From: Polaribacter sp.
Lineage (GTDB): Bacteria; Bacteroidota; Bacteroidia; Flavobacteriales; Flavobacteriaceae
Length of the DNA stretch: 19,059 nucleotides
Assembly (NCBI GenBank): GCA_029248845.1
Contig: JAQWIO010000089.1
Coordinates: 1 to 19,059 of the forward strand
Direction of reading: 5' to 3'
Every line of letters begins with the position of its first letter. Position 1 is the stretch's first letter. The notes below the pieces were generated by a model. The model ran no database searches and was not told the DNA's origin. It worked only from the letters and a program-made list of their open reading frames with translations. Below are positions 6,135 to 15,019 of this stretch, piece by piece. The position numbers and the translations under genes were made by a program.

Positions 6135-7037
6135 TTACATCAAGCTTTGCTTAAATCTTTGTAAATCTTCTTTAAAGGATTTTGGATGCAATTCTAAAAC
6201 GTTATTTAATTTTGACAAGTTAAAACCCGTTTTTAAGGGCCTAAGAGCAGTTTGATTTAAAGTTGATGTGGATATTGGTTTTATTAAACTTTTATTTAAA
6301 TGAAAGACTTCAGCAATTTGCTGTGCAATTTCATACACACTCAATAACTCACTAGATGCAACATGATAGATACCCGTTGCATTTTTATCTATAGAAACCA
6401 TACAAGCAAGTGCTAAATCTTCCACATAAGTTGGTGCTCTGAACTGATCATCAACAATTGTAATTTCCTTTCCTTTAGCCAGCATTTCTCTTACCCAAAG
6501 AACAATATTAGACCTACTCATATCGAATACCTTACCATAAACCAGAATAGTTCTTAAAATAGTAAAGTCAATTTTTGAATTGAGTAAAATTTCTTCAGAT
6601 TTTAATTTAGAGACTCCATAATAACTGAGTGGATTTGGTATATCTGTTTCTTTATAGTTTCCTTTTTTTCCATCAAAAATAAAATCGGTAGAAAGATGAA
6701 TTAGATGTGCATTTATTTTTTGGGCAACTTGAGTTAATACTGCAACTACATCGATATTTAATTTATCACACTCAATTTTATGGTTCTCACAAGCGTCGAC
6801 ATTTGTCATTGCTGCCGTATTGACGATAAAATTTGGATTAATTGATAGTATCTTTTCTTTTAATAGTTCTTCATCAGTAATATCAATAGAAATATATTGA
6901 AAGTCATTTCTTCCACTTCTGTTTTTTCCTCTTGAAAAAGCAATTACTTCGTATTTGTCCTTTTTATTAAGTAACAAACTCAGAAGCGATTGCCCCAACA
7001 AACCATTACTACCTGTAATAATGACTTTAACTTTCAT
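6135..7037 (-). CDS. RmlD-like sugar-nucleotide reductase (extended SDR)
   Basis: A 300-residue extended short-chain dehydrogenase of the RmlD (dTDP-4-dehydrorhamnose reductase) subfamily. It has the NAD(P)-binding glycine motif GSNGLLG (9-15), the conserved NTAAMTNVDACE (73-84), STDFIFDG (116-123) and the catalytic YGVSK (Y140, K144). RmlD catalyses the last step of dTDP-L-rhamnose synthesis, but no rmlA, rmlB or rmlC is present. The genomic context is a potassium channel and a PspC protein, so the substrate is uncertain; a cell-envelope sugar nucleotide or another carbonyl is possible. Its ATG shares one base with the channel gene stop (TAATG), which suggests coupled translation. Confidence 0.85.
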   Translation of the reverse strand: MKVKVIITGSNGLLGQSLLSLLLNKKDKYEVIAFSRGKNRSGRNDFQYISIDITDEELLKEKILSINPNFIVNTAAMTNVDACENHKIECDKLNIDVVAVLTQVAQKINAHLIHLSTDFIFDGKKGNYKETDIPNPLSYYGVSKLKSEEILLNSKIDFTILRTILVYGKVFDMSRSNIVLWVREMLAKGKEITIVDDQFRAPTYVEDLALACMVSIDKNATGIYHVASSELLSVYEIAQQIAEVFHLNKSLIKPISTSTLNQTALRPLKTGFNLSKLNNVLELHPKSFKEDLQRFKQSLM

Positions 7038-8035
7038 TAAAACAATTCTCTTAATTTAACAATCTGTTCTGGCCTCCCTAAAACTATTAGACTCGACCCC
7101 TTTATTAGTTTTGTTTCTGCTTCTGGATTGATAATATAATCTCTATCAGGATTCCGAATACCAATTACAGTACAACCTGTTTCTCTTCTTAAATCTAAAT
7201 CTAAAATTGTTTTATTAATGTATTTTTTTGGTAAATCATCTACAGCTATTTCTTCTAAGTTAGCTGTCGCTTCACCTTCAATTGTTAATCGATCTACAAA
7301 TTCTATAACATCTGGAGTTACCACTAAGGATGCCATGTGATCTCCTCCTAATTTATCGGGCATAATAACATTGCTCGCACCAGCAATTTTCAATTTACTG
7401 TAGGATGATTCATTAGAAGCTCTACTAATTATTTTACATTTATTATTAAGTTGATTTGCGGTAAGAACAACAAATAAATTATCCGCATCAGAGGGTAATG
7501 CTGTAACAAGATTTGCAGCAGTTTTTATACCTGCTCTTATTAAAGTTTCATCTAAAGTAGCATCACCTTGAATATTTAAAACGTCTTCATTATCTAATTC
7601 AGAGATCATTTCTTTATCTTTTTCTACAACCACCAATTTTTTATTGTAATTTTTCAACTTTAAAATTGCCTGTTTACCATTTCTACCAAAACCACAAACA
7701 ATGGTGTGTCCCTTTAAACTTTTAATTTGTTTTTCCACTTTTCTGTGTTTAAATTGTTCAAATAATCTTCCACTCACTAAATATTCAGAAAAAATAGAAA
7801 CCGCATAACCAAAAACAGTTATACTTGTTAAAATTAAAAATACTGTAAATATTTTTTCTTCAGGAGTGAATGGTTTTACTTCCCCAAAACCAACTGTTGT
7901 AATTGTAATTACTGTCATGTATAGAGCATCTACAAAAGTATAATTAGAAAAAAACATATACCCTGCAACTCCCAATAATAAAATTATAAAAACAAGAGAA
8001 AGTGTTTTATAAATTCTAGATTCTAAAATATTCAT
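7037..8035 (-). CDS. Two-TM potassium channel with RCK (TrkA-N/TrkA-C) domains
   Basis: A 332-residue ion-channel subunit. TM1 is at about 10-29, a pore helix and the K+ selectivity filter TTVGFG at 46-51, and TM2 at about 62-80. The cytosolic RCK_N Rossmann domain begins HTIVCGFGRNGK (111-122), contains QGDATLDETLIRAG, and is followed by an RCK_C domain near 255-332. This is the MthK-type layout, in which four subunits form the pore and RCK ligands (nucleotide or divalent cation) gate it. It starts 3 nt after the PspC gene stop and overlaps the RmlD-like gene by one base, so the three genes are very probably one operon. Role: K+ conductance or osmotic and membrane-potential control. Confidence 0.92.
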   Translation of the reverse strand: MNILESRIYKTLSLVFIILLLGVAGYMFFSNYTFVDALYMTVITITTVGFGEVKPFTPEEKIFTVFLILTSITVFGYAVSIFSEYLVSGRLFEQFKHRKVEKQIKSLKGHTIVCGFGRNGKQAILKLKNYNKKLVVVEKDKEMISELDNEDVLNIQGDATLDETLIRAGIKTAANLVTALPSDADNLFVVLTANQLNNKCKIISRASNESSYSKLKIAGASNVIMPDKLGGDHMASLVVTPDVIEFVDRLTIEGEATANLEEIAVDDLPKKYINKTILDLDLRRETGCTVIGIRNPDRDYIINPEAETKLIKGSSLIVLGRPEQIVKLRELF

Positions 8036-8038
8036 AGG

Positions 8039-8260
8039 CTATAAATCAAAAACTGAGCTTCTTTTTGTATAAATCATATCTTTTAACTTTAACACAAAAG
8101 CCATTGTTAAATAAAGCCCAAAAGATAGACCCATAGTAAAAAAAGTAATGTAAATAAAAAACAGCCGAACATTTAAAGCTCTCATCCCTAATCTATCTGC
8201 AAGTCTAGAAAAAACTCCAAAGCCATTTCTTTCAAAAAAATGGCGAATATAATCAATCAT
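8039..8260 (-). CDS. Small PspC-domain membrane protein
   Basis: This 73-residue protein is almost entirely a PspC domain. The cytosolic motif GFGVFSRLADRLGMRALNVR (13-32) is followed by one or two transmembrane segments (RLFFIYITFFTMGLS, FGLYLTMAFVLKL). PspC proteins of proteobacteria sense membrane stress, but the stand-alone short form here has no PspA or PspB beside it. Tight linkage to the potassium channel (3-nt gap) suggests a shared membrane-homeostasis role; this is inference. It is the first gene of its run and faces uvrA across a 111-nt divergent region. Confidence 0.8.
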   Translation of the reverse strand: MIDYIRHFFERNGFGVFSRLADRLGMRALNVRLFFIYITFFTMGLSFGLYLTMAFVLKLKDMIYTKRSSVFDL

Positions 8261-8295
8261 TTGGTTGTAAAAATATTTATTTGCAAGATACTATT

Positions 8296-8309
8296 TTATC
8301 ATTTGATAA
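8296..8309. promoter_or_regulatory. 14-nt inverted repeat between pspC and uvrA
   Basis: TTATCA-TT-TGATAA forms perfect 6-bp arms with a 2-nt centre, midway in the divergent intergenic region. It lies 31 nt upstream of the uvrA -7 element and 35 nt upstream of the pspC start. The position and symmetry suit an operator for a dimeric regulator, but in AT-rich DNA a short repeat may be chance. Confidence 0.3.
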
Positions 8310-8340
8310 CCATAGACAATTAAATTAAAATTGGATTCTT

Positions 8341-8348
8341 TAACTTTG
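8341..8348 (+). promoter_or_regulatory. Predicted uvrA promoter -7 element
   Basis: TAACTTTG matches the Bacteroidetes -7 consensus TAnnTTTG exactly. No good TTTG is found 19-20 nt upstream, so the -33 half is weak or supplied by an activator. The predicted transcript would begin near 8354, only about 18 nt before the TTG start codon of uvrA. Confidence 0.5.
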
Positions 8349-8371
8349 CTTTTTTCAAAAAAACTCCTCAT

Positions 8372-11194
8372 TTGAAAGATCAAGAAAATATAGAAGTATA
8401 CGGAGCAAGAGCTCACAACTTAAAAAATATTGATGTAAAAATACCTCGTGAAAAACTAGTAGTCATTACTGGTTTAAGCGGGAGTGGAAAATCTTCTTTA
8501 GCTTTTGACACTATCTATGCAGAAGGTCAAAGACGCTATATTGAAACATTTTCTGCATATGCTAGACAGTTTTTAGGTGGCTTGGAAAGACCCGATGTTG
8601 ATAAAATTGATGGTCTTTCACCTGTAATTGCTATTGAACAAAAAACTACGAATAAAAGTCCGCGTTCTACCGTAGGAACAATTACAGAAATTTATGATTT
8701 TTTAAGATTATTATTTGCAAGAGCTGCAGACGCCTATTCTTTTATTACAGGAGAAAAAATTGTAAGTTATGCTGATGAACAAATTAGACAACTTATCTTA
8801 AAAGATTTTGCCGACAAAAAAATTGCGGTTTTAGCTCCTTTAATTAAATCTAGAAAAGGGCATTATCGTGAGCTTTTCGAACAAATTTCGAAACAAGGTT
8901 TTATAAGGGTTCGTATAAATGGAGAAATAAAAGAGATTGAAAAAGGAATGCGTTTAGATCGTTATAAAACGCATGATATAGAGGTAGTCATTGATAGACT
9001 ATTAGTTAATGAATCTGCAGAAAAAAGACTTGAAGAAAGTATAAAAACTGCATTGTATTCTGGCAATAATATAATGATGGTTATTGACATTAAGGAGAAT
9101 AATCCACGTTATTTTAGTAGAGAGCTAATGTGCCCAACATCCGGAATTGCATATCCAAATCCAGAACCAAACACATTTTCTTTTAATTCACCAAAAGGTG
9201 CCTGTAATAAATGTAATGGCTTAGGAATTACGAATGAAATCAACTTAAAAAAAGTCATTCCAGACGAAAGTATTTCCATTAAAAATGGAGCAATCATACC
9301 TTTAGGCGAACAAAAAAGTAGTTGGATTTTTAAACAACTTCAAAACATTGCTGAGCGTTATAAATTTAAACTTACAGACGCTTTAAGAGACATCCCAAAA
9401 GAAGCTTTAGATATTATTTTAAATGGTGGAAATGAATCTTTCGATATTGAATCTAAAACGGTAGGAATTACTAGAAATTATAAAATTGAATTCGAAGGAA
9501 TTGTAGCTTTCATAAAAAATCAATACACAAACGCAGAAAGTTCCTCCATAAAAAGATGGGCAAAAGGCTTTATGGATGAAGTTAGCTGTACTACTTGTAA
9601 TGGAAAAAGATTAAAAAAAGAAGCACTTCATTTTAAAATCACTACTAAAAACATCAGTGATTTAGCACAAATGGATATTACTGAATTAGCGAATTGGTTT
9701 CAAAATATTGATAAGAACTTGTCAGAAAAACAACTCATAATTGCATCAGAAATATTAAAAGAAATTAGAACTAGAATTCAATTTTTGATTGATGTTGGCT
9801 TAGGTTATTTAACACTTGATAGAACATCAAAATCTCTTTCTGGTGGAGAAGCTCAAAGAATCCGTTTAGCTACTCAAATTGGTTCTCAATTAGTTGGAGT
9901 TCTTTACATCTTAGACGAACCAAGTATTGGATTACACCAACGTGACAATAAAAAACTGATAGATTCTTTAGTGAAATTAAGAGATATTGGAAACTCTATT
10001 TTAGTCGTTGAACATGATAAAGACATGATTGAACATGCAGATTTTGTGTTTGATATTGGTCCAGGAGCAGGAAGACATGGGGGTGAAATTGTAAGCGCAG
10101 GAACTTTTCAAGATTTAAAAAAACAACATACTTTAACAGCGGATTATATAACAGGTAAAAAAGAAATTAAGATTCCTGAAAAACGACGCGAGGGAAATGG
10201 GAAATTTATCAAACTTAAAGGAGCAAATGGCAATAATTTAAAAAATATTTCTGTTGAGTTTCCTCTGGGTAAAATGATTTGTGTTACAGGTGTTTCTGGA
10301 AGCGGTAAATCAACTTTAATAAATGAAACTTTATATCCTATTTTAAATGCTCATATATACAGGGGTGTAAAAATACCAATGCCTTACAAAAAAATTGAAG
10401 GCCTAAAACATATTGATAAAGTAATTGATATTGACCAATCTCCAATTGGCAGAACACCCCGTTCAAATCCAGCAACATATTCAGGAACTTTTAGTGAAAT
10501 TCGAAATTTATTCGCAAAAACACCCGAGGCCGCAATTCGGGGTTATAAACCAGGTAGATTCTCTTTCAATGTAAAAGGTGGACGCTGTGAAACTTGCCAA
10601 GGTGGTGGAGTTAGAGTCATAGAAATGAATTTTTTACCTGATGTCTATGTAGAATGCGAAACGTGCCAGGGAAAACGTTTTAATAGAGAAACTCTAGAAA
10701 TACGCTACAAAGGAAAATCGATTTCTGATATTTTAAATATGACAATTGAAGATGCCTCAGAATTTTTTAAAAATATACCAAAAATATATAGAAAGCTAAA
10801 AACAATTAAAGATGTTGGTTTAGGATATATTACTTTAGGGCAAAGATCTACAACACTATCCGGGGGGGAAGCTCAAAGAATTAAATTAGCTACAGAACTC
10901 TCTAAAAGAGATACTGGCAATACATTTTATATATTAGATGAACCGACAACAGGGCTTCACTTTGAAGATATTAGAGTTCTGATGGAAGTTCTTAACAAAC
11001 TGGTTGACAAAGGAAATACCGTTTTAATTATTGAACATAATTTAGATGTAGTAAAATTAGCAGATTTCATTATTGATATAGGTATGGAGGGTGGTAAAAA
11101 AGGCGGTAAAATTCTCTGTAAGGGTACTCCAGAAGAAATTGCAAAACATAAAACTAGTTATACAGCAAAGTTTTTGAAAAAAGAATTACATTAG
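8372..11194 (+). CDS. uvrA: UvrABC excinuclease subunit A
   Basis: At 940 residues this is the damage-recognition ATPase of nucleotide excision repair, which loads UvrB. Both ABC units are complete. Unit one has Walker A GLSGSGKS (34-41), signature LSGGEAQ (489-495) and Walker B LYILDEPSIGLH. Unit two has GVSGSGKST (640-648), LSGGEAQ from 829 and FYILDEPTTGLH. The C-terminal zinc module is intact (C739, C742, C762, C765). The first module has C254, C278 and C281, but the expected second cysteine is S257 (CPTSG where E. coli has CPICG). The start is TTG at 8372: an in-frame stop lies at 8321, no ATG follows it, and the family's conserved GARAHNLKNI begins at residue 11. The LOG-family gene follows 44 nt later without a visible terminator. 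Confidence 0.97.
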   Translation: MKDQENIEVYGARAHNLKNIDVKIPREKLVVITGLSGSGKSSLAFDTIYAEGQRRYIETFSAYARQFLGGLERPDVDKIDGLSPVIAIEQKTTNKSPRSTVGTITEIYDFLRLLFARAADAYSFITGEKIVSYADEQIRQLILKDFADKKIAVLAPLIKSRKGHYRELFEQISKQGFIRVRINGEIKEIEKGMRLDRYKTHDIEVVIDRLLVNESAEKRLEESIKTALYSGNNIMMVIDIKENNPRYFSRELMCPTSGIAYPNPEPNTFSFNSPKGACNKCNGLGITNEINLKKVIPDESISIKNGAIIPLGEQKSSWIFKQLQNIAERYKFKLTDALRDIPKEALDIILNGGNESFDIESKTVGITRNYKIEFEGIVAFIKNQYTNAESSSIKRWAKGFMDEVSCTTCNGKRLKKEALHFKITTKNISDLAQMDITELANWFQNIDKNLSEKQLIIASEILKEIRTRIQFLIDVGLGYLTLDRTSKSLSGGEAQRIRLATQIGSQLVGVLYILDEPSIGLHQRDNKKLIDSLVKLRDIGNSILVVEHDKDMIEHADFVFDIGPGAGRHGGEIVSAGTFQDLKKQHTLTADYITGKKEIKIPEKRREGNGKFIKLKGANGNNLKNISVEFPLGKMICVTGVSGSGKSTLINETLYPILNAHIYRGVKIPMPYKKIEGLKHIDKVIDIDQSPIGRTPRSNPATYSGTFSEIRNLFAKTPEAAIRGYKPGRFSFNVKGGRCETCQGGGVRVIEMNFLPDVYVECETCQGKRFNRETLEIRYKGKSISDILNMTIEDASEFFKNIPKIYRKLKTIKDVGLGYITLGQRSTTLSGGEAQRIKLATELSKRDTGNTFYILDEPTTGLHFEDIRVLMEVLNKLVDKGNTVLIIEHNLDVVKLADFIIDIGMEGGKKGGKILCKGTPEEIAKHKTSYTAKFLKKELH

Positions 11195-11238
11195 TAAACT
11201 ATTTTGCAAAAACTTAACATACAATATGATAAAGAAAA

Positions 11239-11946
11239 ATGGTAAATGACGACAGAAAAATAAAAGAAAAATTTCAGCGAAAAACTTGGAATGAAATTAA
11301 AACAAACGACTCTTGGGCCATATTTAAAATTATGGCAGAATTTGTTGAAGGATACGAAAAACTAAGTAAAATTGGACCTTCTGTATCAATATTTGGTTCT
11401 GCAAGAACGAAACCAGAAGACCCTTATTATAAATTAGCAGAAGAAGTTGCTTTTAAATTAACACAAAATGGTTATGGTGTTATTACTGGTGGTGGACCCG
11501 GGATTATGGAGGCTGGTAACAAAGGAGCTCACAGAGGAAAAGGAACCTCTGTTGGTTTAAATATAGAATTACCTTTTGAACAACACGATAATCCTTGGAT
11601 CGATAAGGATAAAAATTTAGAATTCGATTATTTTTTCGTTAGAAAAGTTATGTTTGTAAAATATTCACAAGGTTTTATTGTTATGCCTGGAGGATTTGGT
11701 ACCCTTGATGAACTTTTTGAAGCAATAACTCTAATTCAAACTAATAAAATAGGACGTTTTCCAATTGTATTAGTGGGTAGTAAATTTTGGGGAGGTCTGA
11801 TGGATTGGATAAAAAATACCCTCTTAGAAGAAGGAAATATTTCAGAGAAAGATTTAAAATTATTCAGAGTCGTTGACACTGCAGATGAAGCCATAGAACA
11901 TTTGAATAAATTTTATTCTAAATATCAATTAAAACCAAATTTCTAA
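11239..11946 (+). CDS. LOG-family nucleotide phosphoribohydrolase (TIGR00730)
   Basis: A 235-residue Rossmann-fold protein of the Lonely Guy family. Visible motifs are GGGPGIMEAGNKGA (84-97), the catalytic/binding R135 in FVRKVMF, and PGGFGTLDE (150-158), the signature PGGxGTxxE. Characterised members cleave cytokinin riboside 5'-monophosphates or AMP-like nucleotides into base and ribose 5-phosphate. Bacterial members outside plant-associated species probably act in nucleotide salvage or turnover. The N-terminal 45 residues extend beyond the minimal fold and are charged. The ATG at 11239 follows an A-rich leader. It is close behind uvrA and likely shares its transcript. No lysine decarboxylase function should be inferred despite old database names. 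Confidence 0.9.
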   Translation: MVNDDRKIKEKFQRKTWNEIKTNDSWAIFKIMAEFVEGYEKLSKIGPSVSIFGSARTKPEDPYYKLAEEVAFKLTQNGYGVITGGGPGIMEAGNKGAHRGKGTSVGLNIELPFEQHDNPWIDKDKNLEFDYFFVRKVMFVKYSQGFIVMPGGFGTLDELFEAITLIQTNKIGRFPIVLVGSKFWGGLMDWIKNTLLEEGNISEKDLKLFRVVDTADEAIEHLNKFYSKYQLKPNF

Positions 11947-12049
11947 GACTTTAAAAAAAAATTGAATTTATCTTTCCTAATTCCATTTATATGACAATCT
12001 TGCTCATACAGATTCTTAAAAGGTAAAAATCTACTAGAAAAAATCATAA

Positions 12050-14863
12050 TTGAGAAAACATAATTACATAATATTACTCTGCTTCTTAGCATGTCCTTTT
12101 TTGTTTTCTCAACAGAATTCTATCCATATAAAGTGTACTTTAGATTCCAGAAAAGATGTATTAAATATTCAGCAAGAAATTATCTTTCATAATACTTCAG
12201 ATTCGATTTTAACAAGCATATTTCTTCATAATTGGGCAAATAGTTATAGAGACAGAAAAACACCTTTATTTAGGAGATTTATTCAAGACTTTAAAAAAGA
12301 TTTATACTTTGCTAAAGAGAAAGAACTAGGGTCCTCAATAATACAAAGCGTAACTGTTGATTTTGAAAGTTCAAATTTTAAAGAACTAAAAAATAATGCA
12401 GATATCTTGGAAATTATTCTTAATAAACCTTTATCACCAAATTCAAAAATTAAAATAGCAGCCTCATATAACGTAAAAATACCAAGTGAACGTTTTACAA
12501 ATTATGGTAAAAGTAAAACTGGATATCATCTAAGAAATTGGTATTTAACACCAGCAATTTATCAGAATGGCTGGCAACTAATGAGCAACTTAAATTTAGA
12601 TGATTTATATGAGAACAAAACCGACTTTAAGATTGAAATTGAGATTCCTAAAAACTATGTTATTGAATCTAATTTACGTCAATATGAGACTCGGAAACAA
12701 GACAATAATAATACTTACTACTTAGTTGGAAACAATAAAACAGATGTTATTTTAGGAATTAAAAATAAATCACAACTAAGAACATTTAAAACAAATACAG
12801 TTTCTATACGAACTGACGTTTTTTCAAAGGAATTAAACTTTAACTTAACAACAGACATCTTAAATAGAGAGCTGCTTTTTTTAGAAAAATACTTAGGTAA
12901 ATATCCACATTTTGAAATTTTCATAGACAAGGCTTCACAAAATAAAAATCCAATCTTTGGTTTAAATCAGCTTCCTAAATTCTTGCGTCCTTTTTCTGAT
13001 ACTTTTAAATGGGATATTACTATGTTTAAAGCGTTAACAAAAAGATATATTGAAAACACAATACTATTAAACAAGAGAAAAGACTATTGGTTATTGGATG
13101 GAATTCAGAATTATTTGATGATCGAATACATAGAAGAATTTTACCCAGAAATTAAGCTTTTAGGAAGCGCTTCAGATTCTTGGTTATTAAAAAATTTCAA
13201 TTTCTCTAAATTAAAATTTAATGATAAATACCCTCTTGTATATGAATTTACAGCACGTAAATTTTTAGATCAAGCACTTACTACATCAGCAGACTCTTTA
13301 TCAAATTTCAATAGAAAGATAGTAAACAAATACAAAGCAGGATTAGGGCTCCGGTTTCTAAAAGGTTATTTAGGAGACACAATTGTAAATAAAACAATTA
13401 AAGAGTTCTATCAGAATAATCAATTAACAATTATTTCTAGTACTAAATTTGAACAATTACTTTCTTCAAAAACTACTAAAAATTTAGATTGGTTTTTTAA
13501 TGATTTTTTAAAAACCACTAAAAAAATAGATCATACAATTGAAGAAATAAAAAAAGAAAAAGATAGTATATCTGTAACCATAAAAAACAAAAGAAACACA
13601 ACAACTCCTTTTGCTATTTATGCACTTAAAGATAGAAATATTAAATTTCAAAAGTGGGTTTCTGATGTAGACAGTTCTAAAACCATTAAATTTAAAAGAG
13701 GTGACTTCGACACGTTTGTATTAAACTATGAAAATTTATATCCAGAACTTAACACCCTCGATAATTGGAAAAAAATTGATAAAAAAATTTTAAATAAACC
13801 AGTAAAAATCTCTTTTTTAAAAGATATCAATGACCCCAATTTTAATCAACTATTTTATCAACCAAGTGTCAATTATAATTTCTACAACGGATTAATTCTT
13901 GGAGTAAATTTACATAATAAACCCCTTATAAAAAGAAACTTTGAATTTAAAGTATCTCCATATCTTGCAACAAAAAGCAAAACAGTCGTGGGGAAATTTT
14001 CTTTACTATACAATCAGTTTTTTGAAAAGACAAAAATTTATAAAATTGCATACGGCCTAACAGGAAGCACCTCAGATTATGCTCCTAACTTATCCTATAG
14101 ATCATTTATACCTTATGTAGATATATTTTTTAAAAGAAAAACTTTACGAGATGCTACTTCAGAATCTTTTAGAGCAAAATTAATTCATATTGACAAAGAA
14201 GTAGCTGCCAATTCAATTCAAACAGCTCAAGATAATTATAGTGTTCTAAGCTTAAGTTACAATTACACAAATCCAGATATAATTAAAGAATTTAGATATC
14301 GTTTTAGTACAGAATTTGGAGAAAAATTCTCCAAAGCACAAGTAGATCTTCAATTTAGAAAACTAACCTCCTCTGATACACAATTAGATTTTAGACTTTT
14401 TGCAGGTACCTTTCTAAACAACGATACTTCAGGTGACTATTTCAGTTTTGGGCTTGATAGAAGTAATGATTACTTGTTTGAACTAAATTATCTAGGAAGA
14501 TCTGAAAGCACAGGTTTTTTTAGTCAACAATATATCATAACTGAAGGTGGTTTTAAATCTGTACTTCCAACAAGGTTTGCAAATCAGTTTATGATTTCAA
14601 CTAATTCGAGTATTGGGTTATGGAGATGGGTTGAATTTTACAACGATGTTGCTTTTTTAAAAAACAGAAGCAAACCAATTTACTATGCTTATGAAAATGG
14701 TATTCGTTTTAATTTTGTACATCAAATTTTTGAAATTTATTTTCCTATTTACTCAAATAATGGTTGGGAATTATCTCAAACAGCATATCCACAGAAAATA
14801 AGATTTTCGTTATCTGCTGATGTGAGATCTATCTTTAACTTTTTTAGACGCGGTTTTTTATAA
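12050..14863 (+). CDS. Secreted M1-peptidase-like protein without zinc motif, with C-terminal outer-membrane barrel
   Basis: A 937-residue exported protein. The signal peptide (about 1-21, MRKHNYIILLCFLACPFLFS) starts at a TTG codon; TAA directly precedes it in frame and no ATG follows for well over 100 codons, so TTG is the only plausible start. Residues 22-480 look like an M1 aminopeptidase scaffold: a beta-rich N-domain, then a helical domain with WLLDGIQNY (347-355), placed like the WLNEGFATY segment of M1 enzymes. The HExxH motif is absent; where it should precede, the sequence reads KALTKRYIEN (327-336), and no HExxH occurs anywhere. From about residue 570 onward, alternating aromatic and hydrophobic strands suggest an outer-membrane beta-barrel. 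A pseudo-peptidase displayed on or threaded through the outer membrane is my reading. Domain calls are from pattern only. Confidence 0.6.
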   Translation: MRKHNYIILLCFLACPFLFSQQNSIHIKCTLDSRKDVLNIQQEIIFHNTSDSILTSIFLHNWANSYRDRKTPLFRRFIQDFKKDLYFAKEKELGSSIIQSVTVDFESSNFKELKNNADILEIILNKPLSPNSKIKIAASYNVKIPSERFTNYGKSKTGYHLRNWYLTPAIYQNGWQLMSNLNLDDLYENKTDFKIEIEIPKNYVIESNLRQYETRKQDNNNTYYLVGNNKTDVILGIKNKSQLRTFKTNTVSIRTDVFSKELNFNLTTDILNRELLFLEKYLGKYPHFEIFIDKASQNKNPIFGLNQLPKFLRPFSDTFKWDITMFKALTKRYIENTILLNKRKDYWLLDGIQNYLMIEYIEEFYPEIKLLGSASDSWLLKNFNFSKLKFNDKYPLVYEFTARKFLDQALTTSADSLSNFNRKIVNKYKAGLGLRFLKGYLGDTIVNKTIKEFYQNNQLTIISSTKFEQLLSSKTTKNLDWFFNDFLKTTKKIDHTIEEIKKEKDSISVTIKNKRNTTTPFAIYALKDRNIKFQKWVSDVDSSKTIKFKRGDFDTFVLNYENLYPELNTLDNWKKIDKKILNKPVKISFLKDINDPNFNQLFYQPSVNYNFYNGLILGVNLHNKPLIKRNFEFKVSPYLATKSKTVVGKFSLLYNQFFEKTKIYKIAYGLTGSTSDYAPNLSYRSFIPYVDIFFKRKTLRDATSESFRAKLIHIDKEVAANSIQTAQDNYSVLSLSYNYTNPDIIKEFRYRFSTEFGEKFSKAQVDLQFRKLTSSDTQLDFRLFAGTFLNNDTSGDYFSFGLDRSNDYLFELNYLGRSESTGFFSQQYIITEGGFKSVLPTRFANQFMISTNSSIGLWRWVEFYNDVAFLKNRSKPIYYAYENGIRFNFVHQIFEIYFPIYSNNGWELSQTAYPQKIRFSLSADVRSIFNFFRRGFL

Positions 14864-14988
14864 TATTGAGTAAATTTTTAATAGCTTCAAATATTATTGA
14901 ATAATTGACAATAAAAAAGCTTTAATTATTATAAAATTTACGAAATTGTTAATAAATATTTAAATTTTTAAATATCAACTAAAAAAAC

Positions 14989-14996
14989 TACCTTTG
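14989..14996 (+). promoter_or_regulatory. Predicted promoter -7 element of the E1 gene
   Basis: TACCTTTG is an exact TAnnTTTG match 23 nt upstream of the E1 ATG, followed by CCCC as often seen near flavobacterial start sites. The -33 region 19 nt upstream is only T-rich (TTTTTA). Transcription would begin around 15003, leaving a very short leader. The 14864-15019 stretch otherwise holds AT-rich sequence with no recognisable gene. Confidence 0.6.
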
Positions 14997-15019
14997 CCCC
15001 ACTCTAAAATCGAATAAAG

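Noticed and set aside
11947..12049. TATCTTTC (11969-11976) as a promoter for the M1-like gene
   Set aside because: The last base differs from TAnnTTTG and there is no matching -33 element, so it was not listed.
14864..15019. Possible terminator or small RNA in the gap before E1
   Set aside because: Only weak AT-rich pairings (AATAATT/AATTATT with a 17-nt loop) and no T-run after a stem; only the promoter element is supported.
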